In this document: positions 24,525-37,831 of the stretch, piece after piece
Numbering within the stretch: position 1 is the stretch's first letter
Layout: the number at the start of each line of letters is the position of its first letter
The notes under the pieces: generated by a model
What the model was told of the DNA's origin: nothing
The model's input: the letters and a program-made list of their open reading frames with translations, nothing else
Database searches by the model: none
Source of the DNA: Acanthacorydalis orientalis
Lineage: Eukaryota > Arthropoda > Insecta > Megaloptera > Corydalidae
Direction: 5' to 3'
DNA: 64,000 nt
Assembly: GCA_034766995.1 (NCBI GenBank)
Contig: CM068321.1
Span: 14,882,026-14,946,025 of the forward strand
Position numbers and translations under genes: made by a program

Positions 24525-24977
24525 ATAAAACGTATATAAAACGTTCGTTTCGTTATAAATTATATAAAAAATGAACATAATTTAAAACATAATGTTTATA
24601 AATGAATTTATATAAAATGGGAAATTCTTAAAATAATTATTTAATATTTTAAATAAACTCGTAAATGAATGCATATATAATGTAATGGAAGTGTATGAAG
24701 GTACTTGAAGGATAAAAAGTCAATATTGATTTTTTTTAATTTCTTAAAAAATAATAATTACAGTTTATAAACATAATTACAAATAAATGCTGATTATTTT
24801 TACTGATATAAAGCAATTATGTTTCTTGCATAAATTGACTGCAATTATTATTGAAAATTACTGTAATGTATGAGATTAAAAATTAACTTAATGGTTTATT
24901 GATTTTAAATAATCTCAGTTAATATTATTTTTATAAAAAAATGTTATTTGCATTTAATTTGAAATTTGCATATACAA

Positions 24978-24982
<5 letters not shown>
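24523..24982. other. AT-rich background
   Basis: No supported feature. Confidence 0.6.

Positions 24983-25026
<44 letters not shown>
24983..25026. repeat. (TA)n microsatellite
   Basis: About 44 bp of pure TA. Confidence 0.95.
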
Positions 25027-25032
<6 letters not shown>

Positions 25033-25353
25033 AAATGAATATTATGTGCTTTTATATATAAAAGGATACAATATTAGATAATTACTAAGGAATGTAGAAT
25101 CAAATGTAATAATTTTACATCAAGCATTGATTGAATAAACAAACTGAAGTGGCATCGACCTGCCAACTATTCATAATTTAACTGGAGTGTAAGTTGGTGA
25201 AAATGTGTATGCAATTCCGGATTTCCTCAAAGACTGAATGGAATAATTGAAAAGCTATATACCTGTCACTACTAAAGTTCTAATTTACAAGATTGGTTGT
25301 AATAGAAACGAATAGATTAATTCGCTTTTAAGTGTAACGTTCGTATTATGTAT

Positions 25354-25357
<4 letters not shown>
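25027..25357. other. AT-rich background with a slightly GC-richer core
   Basis: 25140-25290 has more balanced composition (AGTGGCATCGACCTGCC), but no motif or frame. Confidence 0.5.

Positions 25358-25414
<57 letters not shown>
25358..25414. repeat. (TA)n microsatellite
   Basis: About 57 bp of pure TA. Confidence 0.95.
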
Positions 25415-25417
<3 letters not shown>

Positions 25418-25861
25418 TTAAAAATGAACAAAATTCAATGTATTAGTACAGAAATTCGTTCATTATAAATAGATTGCAGGATTTATCTTATTTTTAATTG
25501 CTTATAATTATTTAAAGTATTAAAAATTTGGACAGTAGTCTTTTGTTTAGATTTTTTAGTTAAATATAGAATTTTTTATTGATTTCTTGTGAAGTATTGA
25601 TGAAAAAAGTATTAAAATTCACTGATTAACAACGTAGATTATTGTAATTGACATATTGATAGTTAGAAAAATATCCATTTCAAAAAAGAAAACGAAATCA
25701 GAATGTATACCAATATATTGACTAATTCTATATCTCTAATAAATATTTGAAAAATTATTTATATCGTATCTTATTGCTCATCCTTTACTGTTTTTTTTGT
25801 TACATTTAAAATTTTAAATTATGTAGGTAGTTATCAGAAAAGTATCTATATTGATTTTCTC

Positions 25862-25864
<3 letters not shown>
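25415..25864. other. AT-rich background
   Basis: No supported feature. Confidence 0.6.

Positions 25865-25937
<73 letters not shown>
25865..25937. repeat. (TA)n microsatellite
   Basis: About 73 bp with central GTATATGTA interruptions. Confidence 0.95.
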
Positions 25938-25940
<3 letters not shown>

Positions 25941-26466
25941 GATAATATTCCTCTATGAAAATTATTACTCTTGTCTTGAAATGTTAATACTTTTTAATCT
26001 CGAAATCTCTTATAAATAGCTAAATAAAAAATAATAATAGAATTTAGTAAAATAAAGTTCATTATAATTCATAAAATAATCAGAAATATAACAGTGATAA
26101 AATTGAAAAAAAAGTATTTAAAGATTAATTCTTTGTTAAATTTTAATAGTTTGATAAAGAAGCATCATTAAAGTTAAAAAACTGTAAAGTAGATGTGACG
26201 AAAAATTAACTGTATACATATGAGTATATAATTAGATAGGAATTTAAGAGGAGTAAGCTGTTAAATTTTCGGTAATAATATATAAATTTCTAATAAATAT
26301 GAAATAAATTTGTTGTCTTAATTTTGTCATCACTTAAAAAAGACATTAATTAAAGATTGTCATTTTGATAATTGTGAAATAATTTATGTACAATAATTTA
26401 AAATTTTCAAAGAAGGTCGGAATTTCATTGAACATTTACTTATTCTGATTGATTTTTGAATCTGAT
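25938..26466. other. AT-rich background
   Basis: No supported feature. Confidence 0.6.
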
Positions 26467-26483
26467 GTATATATATATATATG

Positions 26484-26537
<54 letters not shown>
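26467..26537. repeat. (TA)n microsatellite
   Basis: About 70 bp with GTA and ACA interruptions in its left half. Confidence 0.95.
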
Positions 26538-26540
<3 letters not shown>

Positions 26541-26885
26541 TGTGGAGGTTTTTTCTTTGTTTAAATATTACTATCATTTGTATATTGTACATTAATAAAT
26601 TAATGTATTATGTAAGGAGTTTCCGTCCGGAAATGTAGATTGTAGATTCTACGTATTTCATTTTATAGAAATTAGAAAGTAAATTAAAAATATCTGATTA
26701 ATATAATGTTCTCAACCAAAATGTAATCTAAAATAACTCGAGAACATACATATTCCAGTCAATTTTCTTATCGTGGCAAGCTTTTAGAAATAGATTGAAG
26801 GGGAGATTATATATCAACTAAAATTAGCTTACCCTTGACATCGCATTAATAATCTAACATAAATTAAATGATTTTTCTTGTATTG

Positions 26886-26887
<2 letters not shown>
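26538..26887. other. AT-rich background
   Basis: Contains a small inverted repeat TTTCCG-TC-CGGAAA at about 26619-26632 and nothing else. Confidence 0.5.

Positions 26888-26936
<49 letters not shown>
26888..26936. repeat. (TA)n microsatellite
   Basis: About 48 bp of pure TA. Confidence 0.95.
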
Positions 26937-26938
<2 letters not shown>

Positions 26939-28199
26939 TACTTTTAGTTACAGATAATAGTAGATAGAAACAAAAATATTTGTAAATATTAATTTAATCT
27001 AAAATTATATACAACGTCAAACATCGAATAATAGAAGAATAAAAGTAGAACATAAAAAAATGTTTTAAAATTTGTTTAATTATTTAGTATCTATCTCGTA
27101 GTAACATTTATAAAAGAATAGTTTTTTTTATTTACACATACTAATTACTATATATTCAATATTAATATATATTAAATTATAACAAAATGCGGGTTAACAA
27201 AGTATATTTAATAGAAAAAGTAGTGACTGAGAAATTAACATTAATATTGAAGCTTAGCAAATTTCCCACTTAAAATGAAACTTTTGGCAATAACATAAAA
27301 TAGAAAATAATTTTTAATACAGATGTGAAGATGTCATAAAATGCAATCTTGCATCTTAGGATCATTTTTTTCTTTTTGCCTATTTTCGGCAAAGACTGAG
27401 AAAGCATAAATAGAGGTGTCGTGAGCATAGAATAAAACAATGAGAAGAGTCAAGTGATGAAAGTAACCCAATGTAAACACTTTAAAGTCTTTATAGTGAT
27501 GTGGAGAACAATGCTATAAAGTTTCAATATATTTTCATTGGGTGGTTTTCGTTGCTTTGGTCTCTTCTTTGTTTGATTCTTTACTCGTCATTTCATTACT
27601 ATGAAGTCTAAGTAAGATTATAGTCAGATGATAGTTTTATTCTCAAGGAAACTTCTGTCACCAGATTGATAAGTTCTAATTATTCGTATTATTATTATTA
27701 TTTAAATAATTTTTTTACGAGGTTTCAATTGTTGTTTTGTGTGTCAAATTGTTCTTAAGATTCGATTAATCTGTTCAATGAAGTAATTCATTCAGATTAT
27801 TTTTTTCATTTTCAAATAAAGAAATAAGCGCTTTATTGATTATATTTTAAAACATACTACTACTGAATTTGAACTTTCAATACTCATTTTTATACAATTT
27901 TTTGATTTTTTTTTATTAAAATTCAAAATAACTCGCATTCTAAATAAAACTAATATTAACTATTATAACATTATTATATTAACACTTATAATCTTAATAT
28001 TTTTTTTAAAAAAAAAATAGCTAATCATCTATTAATAATTTGTAAAAAAATTATATTTGCAGTTAATGTCTATTATAGTTATTAATATTATTCGTTTGTT
28101 ATATATTTTTTCTTGTAAAAATAAATTTTAAGTCTGTGTTCTGTCATAGAAAAAGTTTGAATTCAAAAGGGATGATTAGAAATTTTGTTTAGGTATTAA
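26937..28199. other. AT-rich background with a purine-rich patch
   Basis: 27370-27680 is somewhat less AT-biased (AGACTGAGAAAGC, GAGAAGAGTCAAGTGATG) and non-repetitive, but without an open frame. The rest is plain AT-rich sequence. Confidence 0.5.
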
Positions 28200-28480
28200 T
28201 ATATAAATCGCTATCGCCTTTATATAAATAAACGAACTACGGCTTTGCACGTATCCATTGCCTATAGTTGTAACCCATTCCATGCAAGAGACCTCTGATG
28301 GTGGTACCATAGTAGTAGCACCATTCAAACCAATACACTATCGTGACTCGTCATATTTTCTGAAGTCTAATTCTGTACACAGATTGTATCACGTACCGAC
28401 TTGAGCCACGAACGAGCGATGTGCTACATAGAACATCAAATGTGTATATACTGATGTATCGTCGTGCATACTCCCCTATC
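28200..28480. promoter_or_regulatory. GC-richer island with TATA-like motif
   Basis: TATATAAATA at 28221-28230 is followed by about 250 bp of CpG-containing, non-repetitive sequence (ACGGCTTTGCACGTATCC, CGTACCGACTTGAGCC). ATGGTG and CACCAT pair as a small inverted repeat near 28299-28325. Possible promoter with short leader; no coding frame follows. Confidence 0.25.
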
Positions 28481-31335
28481 ATTTTTTTTTATCTCGTTGA
28501 AAATGTACGGGCTGTTTGATTTTTATTGCAGTTTAAAAATTTCTTCATTTCTTTGAAAGTTTGTCAAAACTTTCTTTCATTTTTTGGATAGAACGATAGA
28601 TTTTTTATGTTTTTGAATTTTTATGTTAGTTTACGAATGTTCATATAAAGTAGCCAATAGATTTATTATTTACAATCTAGAATATTGTTTCAGAATTTAT
28701 AGAAATGTCATTCCTGTGAACAAAGAATTTGAGTAAAAAACTATTAATATAATCGATAAAATTATTAAATAAATTTTGTTGTTTTAGATTTAGTATTCTT
28801 TAATATAAAAATAATAATTAATTACTATTAATAATATTTTAAAATAGAAAGACAAATTATTTATTATATTTTAATACAAAATTCGCGTCGAATTTTATTA
28901 TTAATCAATAAACTTATTAACAAAATTTATCGACTGCTAATTCCAATAACTTAAAAAATACGTATTGTTTTCAAAAAAGATATTTCAGTCACTAACTATG
29001 AGCTCATGCAATAGAAATGATTTTTAAAATACATTTGAATGTATATTATCTGAAAAAAGTATTTTATAAAAACAAAAATTCTCAAATTGAAACATAAATA
29101 TGATAATTTTTTATACAAGAGTAATTTATATTAAAATATACATGTTTGGATTATAAAGAGGAAAGTTTTGTTTATGATTTGGTATTATTTATTTCCAAAA
29201 AGGAATATTTAATTATTGCCAGATTTAAATTTTCATAAAAATTGATATTATAGATGAATAATTTAATTTATTTTAATTAGTAGCATAAATTAATATGTTT
29301 ATTATATGCGTTACTGATAAACAATGTGAAAATTATTAATTAGTGAATATACACATAAATAAATATAAATACATGTAAAAACGAGATTTTTTTATATATA
29401 CATATACATTTATATATATATATATATATAAGCTTGTAATTTCTTGACATTTGTAATATATTACTATACTTATAGTTAACATACTATTGTGACTTGCATA
29501 ACTGGTAAAACTATGATGCGTTTTACTTTATGTCAATTCAAAATTTGAGCAATATTTAAGATAAGCATCGCATGGAGTGAGTTTATTCATTATTTGTTGA
29601 CAAATAGGGCTAAACAGCAGATGCTTGTGCGGGGCTACATTAAACAGTGAGAAAGCAATAAACAACAATGATTCAAATATATTAAATTCATTATTTACAA
29701 TATTACTGTACCTTTTTAAAAATATTTTATACTTTATTAAATAAATAAACTTTATCCCTAAGTATATGAATACTAAAATGCACATATATATTGAAATACA
29801 TATATACAACGAATACCATTACTGAGATAGTATTTTATTTGTTAAATTTTGCTATCGGAGATAATAAAATCATTCTTTTTATTTCAAAAGAATTTGTTTA
29901 TCAAAAATCACCCGCTCCACACTGCAAAAGCACACATTTTAATTCTGTAATGTCTATCTTTGTTTTTCACTTTCTATATATAATAGTTTGAAACTTTGAA
30001 AAACTCATTTAGTGTACAATTAATCTGAACGTTTCAGGTAGATATTAGTAGCTAGTGAAATAGTATACTGTACTACAGATAGCAAGTCTAGAAAGGATTT
30101 AAAAGGTATATTGTTGAAGTATACTATACGTATGAGTTTACTAACTGCATCTGTAAAATGAGTCTACATGTAAATTAGATTTTGTACAAAGTAGAGTCAT
30201 GAGCAAATAAAAGAGGTAAATGATGAAAAATGTTTGAAAATATATTAGTATATTTATAATAAATCAAAGAGTACGCTGGAAAATGGACACAGTATGGACG
30301 ATCAAAGTTATAAATATAAATTTAGTTGAGTTTGATTTCTTTACTTTGTTCTTTTATTTATTCTTTGATTGCTACTACATTATGCCGGATTAATTAAAAA
30401 GTCAGTGTAGCGATGATTTAAATTTTACTAGCTCATATTTACAAACTATTAAACGCGTTCACTTTGAATTTAAATGAGTAAACATGTCTCATGTAATATC
30501 ATCTTAGAGGAGAAATACAGTTTTGGTTTTAGAAACACTTTTATAAGTTTAATTTTAAATTCTGCAATTTTAATTAAACACTACACTATACTCATCAACA
30601 GTAGTTTTATCCTTATATATTTGAATCGTACAATTTAAAACAAAAGTTGGTTGAATAGACAATATTCATTAGAAGCTCTTGTGTCTGAGATATATTGTAC
30701 TGTTGCTTGTTTCATTCATTACATTTATTAGTAAAATCCTTTTTTATTTTTCGTATTTTTTATTATTATTCACAATAAACATAAGCATATAGATCTCCAA
30801 TAAAAGGCAGTAGTTAATAGTTATGTGATTAAGTAAAGAATATACCCAATTATTTACAACTTTACTTACTGAGCGATTTATTTAATTAAAGTTACATTTC
30901 TTCAAAATATTATTTATTAATACAAAGGAAATTTATTGAACTATCAACAAGTTAAAATATTATAAAAGATTCTAAATTCTTTTAGATTTTTTTTCTCAAA
31001 CATGGCTCAAAATGTTTTTTGTAATTCTTTTAATTTGAGAATTATACATGTCGTGGCAGTTTTTATGACTTTTAAATTGAACTTAGTAATGATACGTTTG
31101 TAAATAATAAGTTTTTATCATAACTAATTATTGTGTTCTAACAACACTGTTCAAAACAAACAATGATTTAAGTAATCCTAAAATATTCTATGCTAAACGA
31201 ATGCTTTTAACAAAATTATTCTGCATAAAAATCTTTTTAACTGTTTTTATACTATCGTTGCGATTTTTTTCCATTTTTCATTTATTTTTTCTGAATATTT
31301 AGAACAAATATTTTTTTATAATATTATTATAAAAT

Positions 31336-31338
<3 letters not shown>
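28481..31338. other. AT-rich background
   Basis: A short TA run lies at 29410-29430. The reverse-strand frame 29528-29809 has a hydrophobic start and no recognised domain, so I leave it uncalled. No other structure seen in nearly 3 kb. Confidence 0.6.

Positions 31339-31368
<30 letters not shown>
31339..31368. repeat. (TA)n microsatellite
   Basis: About 29 bp of TA, then a short GTGTGTGTATTTGTATTT tail. Confidence 0.9.
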
Positions 31369-31579
31369 CTGTAATTGTGTGTGTATTTGTATTTATTTAA
31401 TTATTTTTAAAAGGGGATGTGTTCTCTTAAATTAATTTTATATATTGATATAGAAACCTGATTATAATATAATATCATGTTACGGCAGCATAAATAAAAA
31501 CAATTTGCATAAAAGCACGAGAGTTATAAATATGGCAATAAATAATTAAATATAAATAAAATTTATTCTCATTACATAC

Positions 31580-31925
31580 GATAACCATCTATCTTCATTG
31601 TTAATTAATTTTTATTTCGACCATTAATTTTCGTTGAACAATGTATTCAAAGCATTGAAATATCGACGAAACCGTTAATAGAAACTCATTACAGCGTTAA
31701 TGGATCGTTTTCGTACGATAAGATGCGAAACAAAGAATTCCCTGTTTACGACTATGTGGCCAATGCAGTAGTTAGTAGCATTCTATTTTACTTCCTGGCT
31801 CATGCGGAATCTAGTTTTAGTATACGAGTATACACTGTAATACTAGAGACTTGTTTACTAACCACTATTGCAGTTTTGTATTTAAATATAAATAGAGTTT
31901 AAATATAAATGTATGAACCAGGGAT
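31580..31925. other. higher-complexity segment with homeodomain-like words
   Basis: Carries TTAATTAA and repeated CGTTAAT-type words plus CpG-containing sequence to about 31830, with no frame and no repeat. It could be a regulatory element; the basis is weak. Confidence 0.2.
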
Positions 31926-31929
31926 GACA

Positions 31930-31979
31930 ACTAATGGATAATACTTTTAACGCCACTAATGGATTCTACTTTTAACAAC
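31930..31979 (+). repeat. 25-bp tandem duplication, two units
   Basis: Units 31930-31954 and 31955-31979 both start ACTAATGGAT and share the core ACTTTTAAC, with five differences. Confidence 0.8.
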
Positions 31980-32158
31980 ACAGTGATCTAATTTTTTATT
32001 GATTTTGAATATATGCGAAATAAAATACTTATAAATCATTGTTTCAACGGTGTATACAATATACAAAGTTTTAAATATATATTGTGTTCTTTTATAATGA
32101 ATAAAAATTTTTCAAAAAAAAAACATTAAAACAGCTAAACAGTGGCACTTAAGAAATA

Positions 32159-32159
<1 letters not shown>

Positions 32160-32214
<55 letters not shown>
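32160..32214. repeat. (TA)n microsatellite
   Basis: About 55 bp of pure TA. Confidence 0.95.
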
Positions 32215-32215
<1 letters not shown>

Positions 32216-32754
32216 TGGCAAGAATTAAAATTAATATTTTTATTTGCATATGTGTGGCTATTAATACGTTTGAAATAGATATAAATAACAAAATATTTTT
32301 GAATACTGTGACCAAATTAATATAATGGGCAATTTTTTCACTTTACAGTATATCATAAATATTTTTGAGTAAAATGTTTAATAATCTATTAATAATCATT
32401 TTTGACTGCTGTTGATTCTTACTTGTAAAAGTGTTGTGATTATTTTCGTATTCATATTAAAGTTTGAATACATTTTTCTAAAAAACAAATATTATTAATT
32501 AAAGCGTCTTTTTTAATTACTTATGATACTGTGTTAATAAGTATTAAGGATTTAGAATAGTTCAAGTTATTTAAAATCATAGGTGTTTATATTCGCATAT
32601 TTTATATAAGTTTAAGATGAAATTATATTTTAATTTTATTTGCAAGTATTTTTCTAGGTGACTCATAAAAAATTGAAATTAAAAAGTTATAGTTATAGCC
32701 CTAATATAAAAAGAATCCAATATAAATCCTCTTCACTTAAATATTTATAGACAA
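32215..32754. other. AT-rich background
   Basis: No supported feature. Confidence 0.6.
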
Positions 32755-33010
32755 GTAGGAGCGTGCACTCATACAAGTGACTGACTGCATGTTTTAAATA
32801 CGATGTACGGCGTTATAATCCGTTTATCCTTGCAGCTGTCACGCGAGAACGTGCATAAAATCCTTTGGATCCGGATATGAATTCATTTGCTTTCGGCATG
32901 CCATATAGGTGTGCTGTCGCGGTTTGGGAGCTAAGGGTATGTTTTAAATTCTACGCCAGGATTCCAGCTGTTATGTTATGTTAGTGATGCAGTCTGAAAT
33001 TTCGATTTGT
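32755..33010. promoter_or_regulatory. GC-richer island with exon-like boundaries
   Basis: A balanced, CpG-containing stretch. TTTATCCTTGCAG (ends 32835) resembles a splice acceptor and AAGG|GTATGT (GT at 32937) a donor, delimiting a 101-bp segment. All three forward frames of that segment contain stops. If it is an exon it would be untranslated or non-coding. A conserved regulatory island is equally possible. Confidence 0.25.
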
Positions 33011-33892
33011 TATGATGTGTTATACTGTCGTGTTATTCTATGCAGATGTGTTTAGAAAATTTATCCGATATTTGATTATTTAATGGTTTTATGCATTCAT
33101 TTATGTTTACAATATGAAAGTTTTGTTTTATACATAATATACGTATATGTATATTACAGTAAATAATTTTGAATGTACTAAGTTGTACTTGGTAAACAAA
33201 AAGGAAAAATTTAAATATTTTTTTATCTCTCGGTAATTTCACATTTACAATTTAAATAAAATTCATAAACATGTAATTAAATGAGGCTAAGTATTTTTAA
33301 GTCCTATTTAAATATTCATTTTATAATTCCTTATTATTTTAACATATATTTATTTTTATTTAGTTTTTTTTATATTATATTTAAGAAAAGAGTTAATAAC
33401 AATAATATGAACTGAGTTTATTAGACTTATTTAACTTCATTAATTATTGAAATTTTGAATCAATTTATTTGAGTAATATTTATTTATTTTACTGGATTCT
33501 TTTGTAGTCAAATAGACATTCTAAAAATAAAATAAATGAGAAATTGTAATAATTGGAGCTACCACTGAATTTTTTAAATAACTTTTCTTATTTCAATCTG
33601 AAAAAAAATATTTTTTTTAAATTTGTTAAGAAATTAACATTTTTTTTTACATTTTTTTGTGTTTGGTTTTTAAATCATTTGAATTTTTGGAAGTTCTTGA
33701 TGCACAATACTACATAAAGTAATTCTGTGAATTCAAGCATACTTTCATGTACTAACTATCTTTCAAACTGATTTATCTCAAAAAATATCTTTTGTCGATG
33801 ACTGCGTCATTTACAAAGAGATAATGGTTGATCAAATTACCATTTAATGTGCTAGAACTAATAACGATTTCTTGAATAAAATTAAACAGTTT
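33011..33892. other. AT-rich background
   Basis: No supported feature. A reverse frame at 33033-33242 is not distinctive. Confidence 0.6.
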
Positions 33893-34079
33893 GAATAAAT
33901 AAATCTCTTGAAGAAAATTAAACAATTTTTTTTATACATTAGTAATAGAATGACTTAATACACTTCATCATTTTTTCAATTATTTATTCGAATAAAATTA
34001 ATTTCTTGAAGAAAATTAAAGTTTTTTATATAAGCAATAGAGTGAATTAATATACTTTATCTTTATTTCAATTAATTAT
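33893..34079 (+). repeat. tandem duplication, about 97-bp unit
   Basis: Unit 1 (33893-33989) and unit 2 (33990-34079) share, in order, GAATAAA, CTTGAAGAAAATTAAA, TATA, AATAGARTGA, TTAATAYACTT and TTTCAATTA. A partial earlier unit (CTTGAATAAAATTAAACAGT) precedes at about 33871. Confidence 0.75.
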
Positions 34080-34512
34080 AAGAAAACATCTTATATAATT
34101 TCCTGCTATCTCAAATGATAATATTGTTTTTTGAAATGGAAAAAAGAATGGAACAAAGTTTTTTTGTATATACATATATATATAAACATATAAAACTAAA
34201 TTGGTATTTTTTGTTCTGAAATATAAATATACACACATATAATTTGTAATTTCTATAATATACATTAAAGTAATGAAATGCTTTGTTAACGTTTTTCTTA
34301 ATTGGCTGGAAAGACTTTGTAATAACAAAATTTATAATGTATTCATCATCTATTTATTATGCTACCAATTTCCGTTCCAATTTTCGTAATTTCCTTTATA
34401 TTTCATATTATTTCTTGTGTATATGAATAAGATATTTAAATATTTAACGTTCTCATATATGAGGTATATTTACGCCCAACTTTACATAAATAATTTACAT
34501 GTGTTCATATAT
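34080..34512. other. AT-rich background
   Basis: No supported feature. Confidence 0.6.
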
Positions 34513-34522
34513 AGACACACAC

Positions 34523-34564
<42 letters not shown>
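34513..34564. repeat. compound (CA)n-(CATA)n-(TA)n microsatellite
   Basis: ACACACACACATACATACA followed by about 33 bp of TA. Confidence 0.95.
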
Positions 34565-34568
<4 letters not shown>

Positions 34569-35429
34569 TTATAAAATATCTTTTAATTATTATATACAAA
34601 ATTAAAAAGTTTGGTTTGATGTATATTTATTTATTAATAAGTAATTGAAAAAAGTCAACACAACAAAAATATGTTTCTCTTTTTTAGAATTATAGTTATT
34701 ACTAAGCCAACAAATTTTTGCTAAATTATCACATGTTTATATAATTATTAAACTATTTGTTTCATTTTGTAAATTAAAAATTATTTATTCTATTTTGAAA
34801 ATAATGCTAAATTTTAATTTAATATTTTATCTCCTGTATCTTTGCAACGTTTGATATGTTGGTATTGAATTCATAAATTCATAAATATAGCCCAGTTTAT
34901 ATTCTTACATCTATAAACTAAATATGATCTTAAAATCATGGTCTAAAGTAAGGTATACAAAATTAATCATTTTGTATTCATTTCAATAATTATGATGTCT
35001 TCTACATTCACTGTAACTAAGGTACATTTTTTATATTTCGGTGGCAGTGCTTTCATTTTCAAAGCATTAATCAGATTTTTCTGTGGCTTAACTCTTTGAA
35101 GAGAATAAAATCAAAATAGAAATACGCACACGTAACAATAAAAAATCATTAATAATCAGTTATTGAATATTTTCGATAAATCAGTTTTTGAATCATTAAA
35201 ATAATACCATATATATATATATATATATACATTTTTTTAAACTCTTAACATTAATTTCTTAATGAAATATTATTTAATTTTATTTATTCCGTTCCAAATA
35301 TATTTAATAATTGTAAACTCAGTATACATCTTCTTGTTTCAAGTTCATCTTATTACGGTTCGTTTCACTTATAAGTCATTATAAATATATACATAAAATG
35401 AACAAACTCCAATTGCATCAAAACAAATT
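34565..35429. other. AT-rich background
   Basis: A short TA run lies at 35208-35229. Slightly mixed composition at 35030-35130 has no motif. Confidence 0.6.
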
Positions 35430-35474
35430 TTATTTATATGAACTGTTTGAAATTAAATTCGTTCATATAAATAA
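35430..35474. repeat. 14-bp perfect inverted repeat (hairpin)
   Basis: Arms 35430-35443 (ends TATATGAAC) and 35461-35474 (begins GTTCATATA) are exact reverse complements with a 17-base loop. Arms include G and C, so this is less trivial than the AT palindromes around it. Confidence 0.7.
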
Positions 35475-35838
35475 TTATTCACTTTTGATATTCTCATTTG
35501 ACACAACCTACGTATATTTTATTAATATGAAGAAAATATTTCAATGTGCATCTCTAGCGACTCGAGATGTAATATTTTATGTGTAACATAAATATATCAA
35601 TTCTTAATACCGTGAAGATGGAGACAGTTTTATCATTGTAAAATGATACCTTACGTTCAACGCACAAATCCCGTGTTTAGTGTATTATTAAGTGGCGTTA
35701 TGATACTGCTTTGTAAATTATTACATTGAAAGATTGTACAAGATGAAAATAATGCTTCCGAGTAGCCGTATATAAAATGTACTTAATGATTTTTTTATGA
35801 AGATACTTATATTTGTTGGTGCTTGTTAGTACACATAC

Positions 35839-35840
<2 letters not shown>
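35475..35840. other. AT-rich background with mixed patch
   Basis: 35590-35780 has somewhat more G+C and no feature that I can name. Confidence 0.5.
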
Positions 35841-35893
<53 letters not shown>

Positions 35894-35897
35894 TATA
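35841..35897. repeat. (TA)n microsatellite
   Basis: About 56 bp with one ATG interruption. Confidence 0.95.
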
Positions 35898-37283
35898 AAA
35901 GTCGAACTATTGATGAAAAAATAATTTAGTACTATTTATAAATGAAAAAAAATTTGGTGCTGTATGAAAAAATATCCTATATTTTGATGAAAATGTATTA
36001 TAAATATACATTAATAATTTAAGACAATTTAAGAGAGTAATTATAAATTCAAACATTTTGCTAATTGAATGAATTCAAAATAAAAGTACTTTTTAGTTTA
36101 ATAATTCTTTAATATACTTATGTTGATTTACTGTATTTTATTTTTTTATTAAATGAGCAGAAATTAACACAAAAACTATATTTTGAAAATTATTTATGTA
36201 TGTTTTAAAATATACATTGAATTTAATATGTAAAAATGAATATTTATTATTTTTCTAGGAATATATAAATTTCTTGGAATTCAAAGTATTTTATCTAACA
36301 TTTCTAATATTATGTGATCTATTTAAATGTGTATTGATTGAAATCATAACCATTTTATAAAAAAATTACGTTTTAATATCACAAATATATTATATTTAAA
36401 TGTAGTCTCTTCTGATGGTGTCTTCTTCTTGTCGGGGCGAACAATTTCAATGTTGCAATAATTGTCAGAGACGTTTCATTAACACAGAGTAGTTAATTCA
36501 TGAAGTGAATACATAATTTAAATTCGTTTGTTGTGAAGATAGTCGAAAATGATATCTTGGCTATTCAGGTTCGAAGTTGGTTATAGTTGCTATATTTATT
36601 TAGTTACAACTGGTTCACCATTTATGGTATACTCATGTAGTTTAGTTTTCTTGTTTAACAGATTTAAAATACTGATAATGGCATAAATGCTGAATGCGGT
36701 AGTACCAAACTGCAATAAACAAAGCGGCTTAAATCAAAGCAATAGCAGTATTTTTAATTTTCCTCTGTTGTTAGTTTCGATTATTTTTTCAATACCTTCA
36801 CTTTGAAAAACTTTTTTATATAAAACAGTTTTAGACCATTATTATTTTAAATTACAGACATTCGTAATATACCTACAAATAAAAATGTTAAGTTTGGAAA
36901 TAAAAATAAATTAATTAACTGTTTAAATAAAAAAATTATTTTATCAATTTAAACATTTTTATAAATATTTTTTTTGCTCAGGCTACAAATAATGTTTATG
37001 ATCGAAAATTATTAATATTTAATTATTGATTATTTTTGATCATTGTCCATATTTACTTAAATAGCGATATAATCATTTTCATAGAACTAAGGTACAGAAA
37101 ATGCATATAGAGAAAAAAAAATATAATCAAAGTTAACTAAATAATAATAATTGTAAACAAATATGAGGAAGAGTTGAAAAAATTCAGGATAATTAAAAAA
37201 TATTATTGTGTAGCATGGATTTTTTTATTTCTTGTTGGATAATTTTCGTCGGTTAATAATTATACTCCTCTAATATTCATATA
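35898..37283. other. AT-rich background with one mixed segment
   Basis: 36400-36640 is more balanced (TCTTCTTCTTGTCGGGGCGA, CAGGTTCGAAGTTGG) but has no frame. The GGTTCGA there is not paired with an upstream A box, so it is not a tRNA. Confidence 0.5.
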
Positions 37284-37285
37284 TG

Positions 37286-37324
<39 letters not shown>

Positions 37325-37325
37325 A
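37284..37325. repeat. compound (TA)n-(TG)n microsatellite
   Basis: About 25 bp of TA then 18 bp of TG. Confidence 0.95.
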
Positions 37326-37781
37326 TGTTTGTGTATGTGGTTTCATACATAATATTCTAAATATAATATATAAAAAAATATAAATAAGAACGAATAGGTT
37401 AAACAATAATAATTAGCGTTTTGAAACAAATATTTATATTCTGTAATACGTATATTTAGTTTCTAATTAAAAATTATTATATATTTAATATCAACACATT
37501 AAAAAAACAAGGATATTCGATTAAAAAAGTTATATAGAAAAAGGGTTACCTTCAAAGTTTGTAATTAAATAAAAAGCTAAAGAGAGAAGTATTATAAAAA
37601 AGCATATAATTAAAGAACATAAAAGTTCGAGTTTTGTATTTTACAATATAGAAAAGTTAAATTGTATAATGTTTGTAAACAAAATCAATTTGTAATAATG
37701 AATTCAGTTAAATGAATTTTTATCCGATTATTTTTATAATATTTGAGGATGAGGTTATGAACAATGGTAGAAAACAATATA

Positions 37782-37785
<4 letters not shown>
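37326..37785. other. AT-rich background
   Basis: No supported feature. Confidence 0.6.

Positions 37786-37829
<44 letters not shown>
37786..37829. repeat. (TA)n microsatellite
   Basis: About 44 bp of pure TA. Confidence 0.95.

Positions 37830-37831
<2 letters not shown>

Noticed and set aside
29528..29809. 93-codon reverse frame considered as a hAT transposase tail.
   Set aside because: The conserved hAT C-terminal motif is not present and no repeat copy is seen.
36545..36565. GGTTCGA word suggesting a SINE or tRNA B box.
   Set aside because: No A box upstream and no flanking duplication.
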